Part shown: in pieces, positions 49,733-61,729 of the stretch
How positions within the stretch are numbered: the first letter of the stretch is position 1
How the letters are laid out: each line of letters opens with the position of its first letter
Source of the DNA: Umbelopsis isabellina
Lineage: Eukaryota > Mucoromycota > Umbelopsidomycetes > Umbelopsidales > Umbelopsidaceae
DNA: 64,000 bases
Assembly: GCA_016758905.1 (NCBI GenBank)
Contig: JAEPQZ010000003.1
Coordinates: 186,001-250,000, forward strand
Direction of reading: 5' to 3'
The notes under the pieces: model-generated
The model's input: the letters and a program-made list of their open reading frames with translations, nothing else
What the model was told of the DNA's origin: nothing
The model's database searches: none
Made by a program: the position numbers and the translations under genes

Positions 49733-52615
49733 TCAATCATCTTCAAAAAATGGGTCAATGTCATTGCCGTCCTTGTCCTTTGGTACTACATCATCGATCT
49801 CTTCGATACGTTGGGCACTGGAGTATTGCTTTCCAGCTTGATCAGACAGCCCCATTTCTTCCTCAGTAGCTAGTTTACTTAATTCCTCAGGTTTGGTACT
49901 AGGCATAGTAATTTGCTTTTCCTGTTCCTCCGTTGCGTCAAACATCACATCAGGTTCTTCGTTGCCATCTAGACCCGGTGTCATAGTTTGCTCGTCTGCT
50001 ATAACAAACGCATCCGGCGTTTTGGAAGGTGTGGGTGGTGAAACCAGCCCAAGGGGATTTGAGGAGGTACTGCCAGAATTTTTTGGAGGTAATGGTGGTG
50101 GGTCTGAACTACTGGCTCGATTGAATGCTCCAAACATACTACTAGCTCCTTGTTTTGCGGCATCCAATGACATCAACCCTCTACGCCTTGAAGGGCTTGT
50201 TGGTTCTGGAACTGTGCCCTGGTAATTTCCGAGTTTATCAGTTACAATAGTGGTTTCTAGGCGACGTTTTTCACTCTCAGTGTTGGAAACTGTCATGTCT
50301 TCAGAGAAAATAGTATCATAATGTGACAGGAAATCTCTAACTAAATGGGCTAAATGACGATCCATAGTAGTTGTGTAGGTTGCATAACGTGGCCATAACA
50401 GTAAGGAGCCAAAGGCTTGGCCAATCTTGGTCAGGAAGTCGTTAGAACCTCCTACTTCATGTGGCTGTTCCTTGTTGTTGGCAGATCCTTTTAATTTACT
50501 GCAGATCATTTGATGAGCGGATTGCTATATAAGTCAAAGTAATAAAAAATGTTATTACCTGTCAAAATGGCCCATCAAAGCCTTCAATGTGGTATAATGT
50601 GCTTTTGGCATAGTGGTCAGAAGTTTAGCCACTGCCTGGACCCTGACAGCCTCTTCTTGGTTATCAGCTAAGGAAGCCCTATGTTAGAAAACTTTCGTAC
50701 AATCATCACATGGGGACATAATCAACTTACTGTCAGTATATAATGATTTGATAGCCTCATAGAGTTCGCTTGTGACCACAGACTCAGGGAGTTCTCTTAG
50801 ATACAATCTGAGTGTGCCAGCTAAAAGTGCTGGATCATAGGTCTCCATGGTATTGTCGTTTAGCTGATCGATTGGTACATTGAGCTCATTACGCACAATA
50901 TGCACTTTATCCAGAGCCACTGGTGTCGCCCATACCGCCATAACGTCTGGTAGACTCATGTTTTTTGTTTTCTCTTCCAAGGCGTTAAGAAATAGTTGAA
51001 CTATCTTTGGTATACCTGTCTCAGAAGTTTTACTGTCATCTATCAACGATACTCCAAAAGATTGATCTATTTTGAAAGATGTCAGTGTTGACGGTATTAT
51101 GCCAATTCATTTGTAGTACTACCCACCTAGCGCGTGACCATGGTAAAAGTTCTCGTACAGCACTGCTTTCGGAGCGAACCCTGATACAAAATATTGTTGT
51201 ATGATATACTGTATGTCCTGATCGGGTTTGAGCGTTTGTTGATATAACAACATTTGCTCATATATTGCCTTGGAAGTGGGAAGAGTATTGGACATCAAAG
51301 CACCAAACTCTATGAATGCTCGCTTGATAGTGGAAATGCGATCAATTTCTAGCTGTTCCATCTCTGAAAAGTGCGCAAACAGGAGCTGCTCCAACTGAAG
51401 ACGCACATTGTCTAACTTGCGGACTGATTTCTCGTAGGCTACATCTGCTTGCACAGCCTCTTGACGAGCAATCTTATAAGGCTCCTCGCCTGGAACGCCT
51501 GAATTTGGTAGTCCAGGAATGGTACTGGCATTGGAACTTATGGTATTACCAAACTTGCCAAAAAACCCTGAAACCCCTTCAAGCGCCGATGTTGCATAAC
51601 CATTTGTGGCTATCTCAGGCGAGGTCTGTATAGTCTTCCACTGATATATGGAGCTCGACGACGGAACAAATTTATCCCCAAGTTGCCCGATTAGCTTGAA
51701 AACATGATAAGCGCTGATAAGTTGCTGACCTATGAGATCTGCGGCAGCTGGAGAGTCTTTACAAACAGGAACGTTCTGTTGTAACCATCTAGCAATATTT
51801 TCACCAGTTGAAGTATTTTGATATGTTCCAAAAATAGCGATTTTATGTTCGCCGACTGGGATTTCTTGTCGCATTTTAGCAATCAGGCCCTCGAATTCGG
51901 AAGCTGAATATACTTGTCCAGCGAGCGTGAACGTTTCCTGCTTTTCCGTCTCTAAAGCTGGCGATGTAGTTTCTGCTTCATTCCTTTGTCCCTGAGGATC
52001 TTCAGATTGCTCCTCTTTTTCATCAGTGTCTTGTATGCTCGAGTCAGATGATTCCGTCTTATCTTGTGATGCGATATTTTTCGCCGTCTCACTTGCTATA
52101 AGTACCGCTTGTTCCTCAGCCCTGTCGGCATCTCGACATTTTCGAATATAATAGTTCTTGAGCCTGTCCATGTCTTTCACACTGTTATCAAATTGCTTGA
52201 ACTTCATATCAATATTGCGTTTGGCGCTTGATACTTCTGTTTTATACTCGTCATTCATTTTAAGGAGCGGTTTGAGAACAACATCGTGAATATTGAGAGC
52301 TAGCTCCATATGCTGAGAACCAAGTAGTTCACTTGCAGCGCGCAAACTATCAAAACCTTTCTTCAAGGTTGCGCCTTCATCTCTTAGAAATCCTCTTGAT
52401 TTTTGTCGCTGCTGACCTTGATCTGTCAATTTCACGGCATAGCTTTCTTCGAGTGAGACTCTTTCGCGCAGAAAAGCAATAACCTCATCGTTCTCAGTTT
52501 TGCTCTGTGCTAGCTTGTCATGCAAAATACGAAGCCCTTGCTGATATTCTGGTACGTTGGTTCCTGTGAACTTTTGACTCCAAAAGCTCGACTCGAAATG
52601 AAGTGCTTGTGACAT
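49733..52615 (-). CDS. F-BAR, DEP and RhoGAP domain protein (Rgd2/Rga8-like)
   Basis: A membrane-bending scaffold and putative Rho/Cdc42 regulator. Four exons (minus): 52615-51127, 51066-50731, 50667-50559 and 50498-49733; 899 aa. Residues 5-190 start the F-BAR coiled coil (FESSFWS, ERVSLEESYAVKL, DMDRLKNYYIRKCRDADRAE). It is interrupted by an acidic linker and a DEP domain at about 235-340 (GENIARWLQQNVPV, DLIGQQLIS), then the F-BAR resumes to about 490. The RhoGAP domain (515-690) has IPKIVQLFLNAL and LYLRELPESVV, but the canonical G-I-F/Y-R-x-S-G arginine-finger loop reads AVWATPV. The tail is Pro/Ser-rich and ends acidic. Domain order matches yeast Rgd2, reported to act on Cdc42 and Rho5. 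Confidence 0.88.
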
Positions 52616-52967
52616 TTCAGTCGAGATTTGAGAGAAACGAAAGGTGGTCTTAATAAAGTTCGCTCACTCAGGCTCTTGAAATGTGACTGGCAAAGACTGC
52701 CAACATGAATTACAAGTGTAAAGGTTTACTTTATGGTTTCGCTAGAGAATCAAACAAATAGAAGATACAAAAAAGAAGGTACTTATCTTGAAAACAGCCT
52801 TTGAGTATGGTTTGACGACTTCTGAATCTTGGAACTGGCTCTCCTTTTATGTGATTGAAGACGACGCGTTCTGAACCACGTGACAGTTTGCCAAATGGTA
52901 CCCAAATGTTTCCGTCGCCTTTCTCTCTCCTTTTTTCCGTATAATAACCTGCATACACTCCAACATC
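52616..52967. other. Divergent promoter, RhoGAP gene and SR-protein gene
   Basis: 352 bp between two outward-facing starts; a short pyrimidine-rich leader precedes 52968. No other element recognised. Confidence 0.5.
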
Positions 52968-53904
52968 ATGTCGATTTTCGTTGGAAATTTAGCCGTGTTC
53001 ACTAAAGTCAGAGATTTAGAAAAGCTGTTTGAGAAATATGAGAGAATCTGAAAGTGCTATACCAAGGTATGAACCTGATCAAACCGTTAAAACGCTGAGA
53101 AGCTTGAAGCTGAGCTCATATATCAACGGCGATATTAGTACGGCGCGAGCAATGGTAATATTACGTTTTGACTGTAGCAGCATAAGCAATGGCCACACAG
53201 GCTAGATTTTGTATGGGCTACCATGTTTAAAATTTTCAGCTTTTGGCTTTGTAGATTTTGATCAAAGTCGTGACGCTGAACAAGCAGTAAAAGTATGGGA
53301 CGGAATTGTATGTAATACTCATGACAATTTATGGTAGACTTTTGTTCTCGGAAATAACAAGTTAGTTACGAAGATCATACTATCGTTTGTAGGATTATGA
53401 AGGTCATAGCTTGATCGTCGAGTTTGCTAGAGGAAATGTCCGCAATGGGGCATGATCGAGCTTGTTTCGAGTGTGGAAGAGATGTTCATTTGGCTCGTGA
53501 GTGTCCAGGTCGAGATTTCAGGTACTTGGCGCCATGTAAATTTTAATCAAACTATGATATTTCAATTTCCAAAAGCCCATCAACCCTAATTTGTTGTTTA
53601 TAGCAACAGATGTCATCGGTCTTTAAGATCGTCCAGACGCAACTCTCGAAGCCGATCACGAAATCGTTACCGTACAAGTCATAGTAGACGATCACATTTC
53701 GAAACGCGCTCCTCACGTCACCACAGGCACCGATATTCATCACGTTGGACAAGAAGTTCCAGGCGTAGCAGCAGAAGAAACCGATCAAGGAGCCCCCGCC
53801 GTGACCGACCCAAGTCCCGCAGCCCTCGAGAAGAACGTGGCAGGTCCATGTCCCCTCGACGCGCGAATAGTCAAGATCGTCGTGATTCACCACCTCAAGA
53901 CTAA
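52968..53904 (+). pseudogene. SR splicing factor (RRM, zinc knuckle, RS domain) with two apparent single-base indels
   Basis: Layout resembles SRSF7/RSZ-type splicing factors. Recognisable exons: 52968-53066 (RRM start MSIFVGNLAVFTKVRDLEKLFEKY), 53240-53307 (RNP1 FGFVDFDQSRDAEQAV), 53393-53521 (LIVEFARG, then the CCHC knuckle CFECGRDVHLARECPG in a shifted frame) and 53604-53904 (100-codon RS tail with SRSRSRNRYR and RSRSPRRDRPKSRSPRE). Two problems break the chain. First, a TGA at 53049-53051 and a phase mismatch at the first intron are both explained by loss of one base near 53048. Second, one extra base is present in the GGGG run of exon 3 near 53450. Splice sites and RS domain look intact. 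It may be a young pseudogene, or a real gene with sequencing errors. Confidence 0.6.
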
Positions 53905-54828
53905 AATGCTTTTGTATGATGATGCTCATCACTAGTGTTCTTTAACACCAAGAGTTGCGGTGACTGACATACACACATAGATTTCAATATCGGAAGTGTT
54001 GCATGGATATTAAATGAGTAATTTGCAGATCGTTTGAAATGAAATGAATTATTGTAATTGCCATATTTTGCATAATAAAACTCTCATAAATTGCTAAAGA
54101 CAGATGTCCCAGTAACAGCTATAGTTGATGCATTGCATGCTTGACACCACGCTTATGCAGGGTAACTCGACCGGTGATCTAATGCCTCATGCGGTGCCGC
54201 AATCCAAAAGCGTAGCATAGTATGGAACGGGCGGCAGAGGCGGCAGATTTATTTTGTTCTTTTTTCGCACAGAACCTAAAGTAAAAGCAAAGTCTGGCTG
54301 CTTGGACGTCCACCTTTGGAAGTTACCCCTATGCTTTGTGGTGGGATCTACCTGCAATATTTCTATATATGGCAGAGTAGTATGGTTATAGGCTGTGAAA
54401 CCACAAGCACAAGGAGAGAAGCTATCATATGTTGATATGCAGAATTGAAGAAGGATATTTATATGCATTAAAGAAGATTATAATTAAAAGAATCAATGTT
54501 AATTGCAATAGGCTATGCCAGCTAATGGCAAACAAAAAAAATATAAAGTTTTGCCAATCTTTTACACGACAACATTTCTCGGTACCACGGGTGCGTGGCC
54601 ACACTTTTCTGACGACACGCGGACTGGGTATCGACATGCGTTTTTGCTGAAAGGAGTTTGTGAGTTTCTAATGAGAAGGGGATACTTTTCTGCTCATCGT
54701 TCGCCATTAGCCCCTCTAGCACTCTTTCTTTCTTGTTTTCCATATTTTACAACTTTCTAGTATCCTCGGTCCTTGTTCTCCTTTTCTTAAATCACTAAGT
54801 CTATTTCAAAAAAACGAAATATAATAAC
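53905..54828. other. Spacer, SR gene to methyltransferase
   Basis: About 920 bp, AT-rich with AATAAA near 54073 for the upstream gene. Short open frames on both strands overlap each other and show no coding bias. No gene supported. Confidence 0.5.
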
Positions 54829-56592
54829 ATGCCAGCCACTGTTAATGTCCCTGGCAGTAAGATGATCAAAAAAATCATGAGCATGCGACTTAGTACAAGT
54901 CAAGACGATGACGACGACGATATATTCTTCTCATCCTCTATATCGATTTCATCCTCCACCAACAGAAGACGGGTTGGCACAACCCAGCCATCAGGATTGA
55001 AAACCGCTCGATCTACGCCAAACTTGCCACAACTTGCTATGGAGCAAACAAAGGCAATGCCACCACTTCCAGTACTCCACGCCCGCTCTAGACCAAACAG
55101 TGCTGACTCTGGTAACAGTCAAATCGCTGTCAGTGAAAGAAAATACCCATCGTTGTCCTACTCTGCAACATCAGAATCTTCTTCAGGTAGCTCCGAGTAT
55201 TATAGAAGACCCCGTAGTGTGGAAGATATTGTACAATGGATGGACGATCGCGTTTTACAAGTATCGACTATAAATCCATCACCTTACGATTTGACTGCGA
55301 AAGACACCAATACCAAAGTTCCCTCCAAGCGTTGGAACACGGTCAGTAACCGGACCAGGTTTGATGATCCTTATGCATTACAACACACTCTTCAAGAACA
55401 AGACCGTATGATTGCTCAACACTATTTGTTGCGCACTGCCTTTAAAGGGTAAATGGCCGGTTTGACGAGTTTAAAGTTCGGATTGCCTCACTATGTTTAT
55501 TTACACATTTAAATCATTATCCAGTGACTTTTCCGCACCAGTACGACAGATGCTTGAAAAAGGTGTTATTGTACTAGATATTGGGTATAGTATAGTCTAT
55601 TCTCCTATAACAAATTTGGATTGTGCTCCATGCTAACAAAAGTAAATTTGTAACTTACCCCCTTTTTGCAACTACTCCATCTTGATATTTATACTTATTA
55701 GTTGTGGTCCAGGTAAGCAAAGGTTTTATTTTTAGAGACTCACGATGATTTATTGGCTAGAAACTTACATGATTGTTTACAAAATATTTGTAGGTACTTG
55801 GACAATGGTAAGTACAAGATTGTCAAAGATTCAACCAAACAAAAGATACCTTTGATGTTAACGTATGTTTATTTGACGTTCAGGAACTAAGCACATTGTT
55901 TCCGCGCTCCACTTTTATCGGCATAGACATCAATGAGGATTACCCAAAACAAGTCAAACCGAAGAATTGTCACTTCCGAAAATGTAACGTCGTGGGCGAT
56001 CTACTACCTTTTCCCGACAATAGCATTGGGTTTATTTTTCAAAGAGACCTGAACTGGGGCCTGCAAGCCTCCGACTGGACTAGCCTCATCCAAGAGTATA
56101 ACCGCGTTCTCAAGCCAGGTGGCTGGATTGAACTGGTGGAACCTGATATTGAAACGCAACAGAGCGCTGCAAAAGAACGCACACTACATGAAAAGAGTGA
56201 GTGTATTACCTGACAATTTGTAATGACATGCTTGACACCAGTCTCATTAATAATCCCTAGTTGTCAATATGCTATCATGTCGCGGCCAAGATCCATTTGT
56301 GTCCAGACGATTATCGTCGATCTTAGCCACAAGCGGATTCCGGCGGGTAGAGAGCCGGTTTCAATCTTTGCCACTTGGTTGGAGTGGCGATATTGGCAAA
56401 GCTTACGCTCACTGCTATTATCAACAATTACAAGCCCTAGGCGGAGTAATTGGCTCGTCCACTCTGGAAGACACCATTCAAACCATCAAAATGGATTGGA
56501 ATGAGTTCCACGCCTACGTCAACTGGCATTCAGCCGTGGCTCAAAAGCCATGGACAACACGCCGACAAGACGCCACTTATGAGTTCCTGTGA
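54829..56592 (+). CDS. Class I SAM-dependent methyltransferase (LaeA-like group)
   Basis: Six exons: 54829-55448, 55525-55584, 55702-55712, 55794-55807, 55884-56196 and 56261-56592; phases close to 449 aa. Residues 1-190 are mostly disordered, with an acidic DDDDDD run and Ser tracts. The core starts with a Q.DRM.AQHYLLR helix, then motif I VLDIGCGPGTWTMEL, whose coding sequence is spread over exons 2-5, including an 11-nt and a 14-nt exon. Motif II FIGIDI, then CNVVGDLLPFPDNSIGFIFQR and VLKPGGWIELVEPD are typical of the family expanded in Mucoromycota. The substrate is unknown; similarity to the regulator LaeA is only at the level of the fold. The methylated target cannot be guessed from context. 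Confidence 0.9.
55702..55807 (+). other. Two consecutive micro-exons (11 and 14 nt) in methyltransferase motif I
   Basis: Exon 55702-55712 encodes the core Cys-Gly-Pro of the SAM-binding loop (after TTATTAG, before GTAAGC). Exon 55794-55807 encodes Gly-Thr-Trp-Thr-Met (after TTTGTAG, before GTAAGT). Skipping either changes the frame. Confidence 0.82.
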
Positions 56593-57514
56593 AAAAAAAA
56601 AGAAGATGATCCACACACCAAAATATTACTCTATCTTTTGCAATCAATATTACCTTTCGACTACCCTAAACCCGCACACTCTGTCACGTTAGCTTTAATT
56701 TGCCGTAGGCAATTTTGTGTGATGGAGTATTTCCTACACATTTATGTACTTAACCGAATCGCCAGCCATTTTCCTCCCTTCGTACTTCCCTAATCGAAAC
56801 AACAGCCTGTATCATTTATTAATCTACTCTCCTTTACATTTCGTATGTATGCCACTCCTTGATGTATCTACAGAATCCTGAAAGCAGGCTTTCAATCATG
56901 GCCCCAAATCACAAAGTATAGATAAATCTCAAATTTACATCAAACTTGTCCCTGCACACTTTGTTATAGGAGTTGCCACCTCCTTTTATTCTTCCCTCGC
57001 ATGTTAGCTGGCTAGCCTTACCATATACACTCTAATAATGCATGTATTGGGGTGACAAAATGATCAAAATTGATTATTCATTTTGACCATGGAACAGAAT
57101 GAAAGAGTATCTGTTGAGCTAAGTTGATTGACGACTCCTTAATTCGGATTGTAACATTGAACCCCCGCAAAAACAACAGAAGTTCAATCGTTAAGGCCCT
57201 TTTAATGCAAAATTGATCACGCCAATATGACAAAATGAATTGCGGATAGGATGGAGCAGTGAAGGAAAAAAAGCGAGGTATGTATCGAAAGCAAACACAA
57301 TGATGCTATGAACGGCTAATGTTACAATGAGGGAAGGTAGTAAAGAGTTGTTCAATAAAGTTAATGCAAATGAAAGGAAGTGGTGAAATACAATAAAATA
57401 GAGGACGGTGTAGGATAAAAGTAGAGGATTTTGTAAAAACACTCAACAAAAATGAAAAAGAAATAACATATACAGAGCTGAATTATCGTACAGAAAAGGA
57501 TATAACCATTTCGT
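56593..57514. other. Convergent spacer, methyltransferase and PP4R1-like gene
   Basis: 920 bp of 3' flanking DNA, C/T-rich on the left and A/G-rich on the right, including an A-run after the methyltransferase stop. No coding signal. Confidence 0.5.
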
Positions 57515-60500
57515 TTACTGTTCGTCAATGGTATTGGAATCCGCTGTCACCGATCTATACAAGAAGTGCTCCTCGTCACTTTGGTTAGTGAGCAGTATGG
57601 ATGGATCTGATTTGACAGACATTTCGTGCGAGCCATTCATGTGGGACGATGATTTCTCAGAATCTTTGGCTGGCATGTTATTATCATATATCATATCTGT
57701 TTCTTCCTGTGCTTCAAATGCATCTAGCATCGTTTCGTCGTCACCGCCGTCGTAAATGTCTTCTTCGCTACTGTAATCCATTGGCGTGCCCACAACCTCC
57801 ATCTCATAGTCTTCTTCATTCATGACAACCAATGTATCTTCGTCAGCAGTCTTTGAATCTTTACTCTCAGCTAATGAATCGGAGGTGCCTTGATCTACAA
57901 CGACGGGTCCTTGTTCTTGAGCTTTTTCGAGCTTCTCGGCTGCTCGTTTCCTCTCTTGCTCTTGTTGTAATTTCTCAATGTCAACAAAATCAAGAATGAA
58001 CGATCGAACGTCTTGATCGTCATCAAGAGCTAGCCTGAACAACAAGCGATGCAACGGATTGCCCAAGTGATCAACACTATGGAGGGGCTGCGAGTCTAAA
58101 TTACCGGCATCTTCTCTGTGTCCATCTGTTGAGAAAGGATGAATCAGCAATGGTTTAGTAGTTGTTCATCAAGTGAAGCAATACGTACCGGTCATACAAA
58201 GGGCCCGAACGGTACGAGACGCTGCAATGCGAACATTGACAACCGGGTCACTTGCTAATGGCTCCAGTCGAGGCAAGAAAAAGGCTGAAAAATCGGATAC
58301 GGAAATGCCAGATGCAATCAATGCCGAGCATGTTTGCGCGAACACTATGCGACCCCGATAAGTCTCCCATCTGGCAAAACCATCAATCTTCTCCATTACA
58401 TGACTAAGGAGGGCAAGATTATGCTCCCGTCGATTTTCGAGCATCTCATTCAAAGCTTCTCTCTTCTCTTCATCGTCAGTATCTGGTACTTCTTCCTGTT
58501 CATCTGTCTCAACCGCCTGTTTCACAATCCTTAAAATGACAGGGAACTATTGAAAAGTTTGTTAATACTGCTGTTGATATTAGGAGCAGTTGTACCGGCA
58601 GTAGGATGGTACTCACGCATTTGATGCCAGTTTCACGCACACTAGCATATTCATCTTGGCAAGCTCTTAAAGTTAAAGGCAATATATACTCAACAACAAG
58701 GTCAGCTTCAACAAATTCAGCTATGCGTGGAAGTTGATCTGCCAGTATATCTCGAAGTCGCCAATTGCTGAAAACACCATCCCAGACTTCTGTAAGAATA
58801 GGGATATATTCCGATCTAGACGATGGCGCCAATGTTGCCAAGAAGTCGGCCATGTGCTCTAACACACCTTGTTTGACTTCATCAAGATCCATTAAATATA
58901 GTGCAAAAATTTGAATTAAATCTCTCTCTGCTCTTTCTGGTCCGATAATTCTCGCAATCTCATGCAGTGAATATGCCAGAGATCGTCGCACCTTGATTTG
59001 ATAGTCTTTTGTCAGTGATAGATACGTATCTTTGAGATGTGTATCCCATTTGTCTGCTCCAGCAGTGAGAACCACTGCGGGGAAGTTGAAAGCGCAGATT
59101 GCCGTACGATCGGCTTCCATTTTGTAGATTTGCGAACCGCCTTCAGCAGAGCCGAGCGAGAGGAAAAAGTCGAGCAATGGGTCAGGGACATCCCCAGGTA
59201 ATCCAGAGGTTTCCCAATCATTCGGCAGAAATTTCGAAATAAGTTCGCCAATGATATCCCAAAGTGCATTTCGAACATTTCGAGAAACATCATTCCGATA
59301 GGTTTCTAAAGCTTGAGTAGCCAAGTGCCTTCTAAGATCCGTAGGTAGAACGCCACATATCATTGGTAACGACAACGCACACGATCTTCGTACATGCCAT
59401 ATGCTATCCTTTGAAAATGCAAAATACATTGGAAGCTAATGAGAATGTTAGTATGTCATTGATTTAGCTCTTTTGAAGCAAGGTGCTTACCAATTTGTCG
59501 ACAACGATATCTTGGGGTATGACAGTAGCTAAACTACCAACAGCAGAAGCAGCTTCTTTGCGAACGTAAAACACCTGCTCATTCGACATTTTCTCCACAA
59601 TTGGTAAGCAATTTTGTGTACAGCAGTCTGATTCTAATATTGGCGCTAACGCACAGATGAGCTGTAGAAATATAATGTTAGATTATAGGCGAAAACTGTA
59701 ACATCCATTCTAGGTTAATCCGTTGCTTTTACATACCGATAGACACATCATTTTTGCTAAATTCATCTCTCCCTCATCAATACTTGAGACATTCGTTTCG
59801 ATATCATTATTGGATGACTGATCATCGGCTGATGATTGTCTGGATCGGAAAGGTTGCTGCCCCATTGTAATTTTGTACAGATTCATTATAATGCCCTCAA
59901 ATATCTCCATTTGTAGAAGTCCTCGTGCAACGTCTGCGCTGATGCTTGAGCTTTCTTCTTGGTTTTTCGCAATAAATGATAGATGGGATGCTATATTTAC
60001 AATACATTGTTGGCAATACGTGGCAAGATTTGAATTTTGGTCCAGCAAGAAATCTACAAAAATCATCGCAAATGAATGGGAAGGGATGTTATCCGATGAC
60101 CGTATGTCGTCTATAGAGGCAGATAAAATCGAAGAATCTGCCACAGAGGATGAGCTGCGAGCGCGCGGCATTGACATGGGTATGGGTGTGGAGGCGGCTA
60201 GTTCCAAATCCTGCTGCCGCTGTTGCGCTTCATCCATGTCGGCTTCAGCTGATGATAACGACCCGTTAGTCGAAGTGTTCGATGGAGTATTGGCAGTTGG
60301 TTCTCTGAAAGCTTGTGCTCTAGATTCTTCAACTTGTTCATGAGAATCTTCGCCTTTTATAAACGAATCCAAGCTCAACTTGGAAAGACGATGAATGTTT
60401 AGCTTACTGTCATCTGGAATGGTAGCAGCTTGAAATTTTGGAGGACAGCACTGTGTACAATTATAGTGAGTGATCCAGGTCAATTACATGTTTACATCTG

Positions 60501-61605
60501 TAATTTGCAACATCACATACCTCATAAAGATATAAAATAATACAGTCGAGCTCAGCTGCAAGAGTTTCGCGAACTCCTTCATCTATAACGAACAGCGAAT
60601 CAGTATTACGCTAACCAAATATGATGCATTAAAGATAGCGTACCAGAATCAGACCCTAATGACTGTATTAGGGGTACAATGTACTCTACAATATCTGAGG
60701 TTTCAAGATTATGAATAATGTTTGGTAATTCTTTTACCGCTACAACTCTATCAACAAATCGTTAATGGCATGTCCATCATTTAGACAAATCAACCAAATC
60801 ATCCAGATCAATCATCTGTCATACCTGTGTATGGCAATGTCACTCTTTCCAAAAGAATATAATCTCTCTAATGGAGACAGTGTATCATCGTTTGAAAGGT
60901 CCTCCAGACTAACAACACCCGACAGTGGTTCTAAAATCAAAGATGACTGGGATCAGTTTCCGATTTTACACATTACAGATATTTGAATTGAGACCACAAT
61001 CATCTCCGGACAGACAACAACTCAAAAACAAAGAAGGCAGCGATTCATTGTCGTTCTTTGAAGTCTGGATTGACCGTATGACAGTCGGGTCTCAACATGA
61101 TGTTACACAGAAGCGTACCTTCTGCCATTGCTTGGAGTAAATCTTCCGAGCTCATATCCGGTTCTATGTCGGATCCTTTGACCATAGGTTCATCAACATT
61201 AGCCGTGGCAAAACTTTCATCAATTGAATTTATCTGTTGTGTTGCCTGAAGTATTGGTGCGGTAGCGTTGGTGTCAGGTGGCTCATATGAGGTGCTCAGT
61301 GATAGGCTCTCCTGTTTGACAGCCCCTGGTGAAGTCGCATCTGAATGCTGGAGTTCATTGACGATACATTGCTCTGACTCATTGAGTTCTGACTCCCCGG
61401 AGAATTGGAATCCAAGATCTGTTGGATAAAGCGTCGAAAAATATGACGAATATAGTTTAGTTTTCTTGGAATGGAATAAAGATCGAATCACACAGAATTC
61501 ACTAAATCACTCAGACTCTTAGCAGAGCACTTCATCCTAACCAGAAGCTGCTTTTTTCTAGGGTCTGAGTAATTTCTCCTAAGCGGTTGTGGCCTTACCT
61601 GCCAT
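57515..61605 (-). CDS. Protein phosphatase 4 regulatory subunit 1-like HEAT-repeat protein
   Basis: Scaffold subunit for PP4-type phosphatases. Ten exons (minus): 61605-61599, 61418-61119, 60930-60825, 60747-60644, 60582-60521, 60450-59737, 59661-59491, 59435-58617, 58546-58189 and 58125-57515; phases close to 1083 aa. The first coding exon is only 7 nt and yields the N-terminus MADL, as in human PPP4R1. Then LSPLERLYSFGKSD resembles the start of the PPP4R1 HEAT array. Middle and C-terminal HEAT repeats include CLPIVEKMSNEQVFYVRKEA, FNFPAVVLTAG, YQIKVRRSLAYSLHEIARIIG and FSNWRLRDILADQLP, all PPP4R1-like. A long Ser/acidic insertion (roughly 200-400) and an acidic tail are added. For exon 9 the acceptor CAATAG (58547-58552 on plus) is the only one that keeps frame. 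Confidence 0.85.
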
Positions 61606-61729
61606 GTAAAGGGAAGGGCGGAAAGAGCCTGGTTAGCAAGCAATAGTCAAAAGGTAGAAAGTGGTCGTGGAGGCCGATGAGCACGTGACATGCTCATACT
61701 CTGGTCAATCATTTATTACGAGCTATCAG

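Noticed and set aside
53552-53932. 126-codon minus-strand frame over the SR gene
   Set aside because: Antisense of the Arg/Ser-rich tail, which on plus has the expected RS composition.
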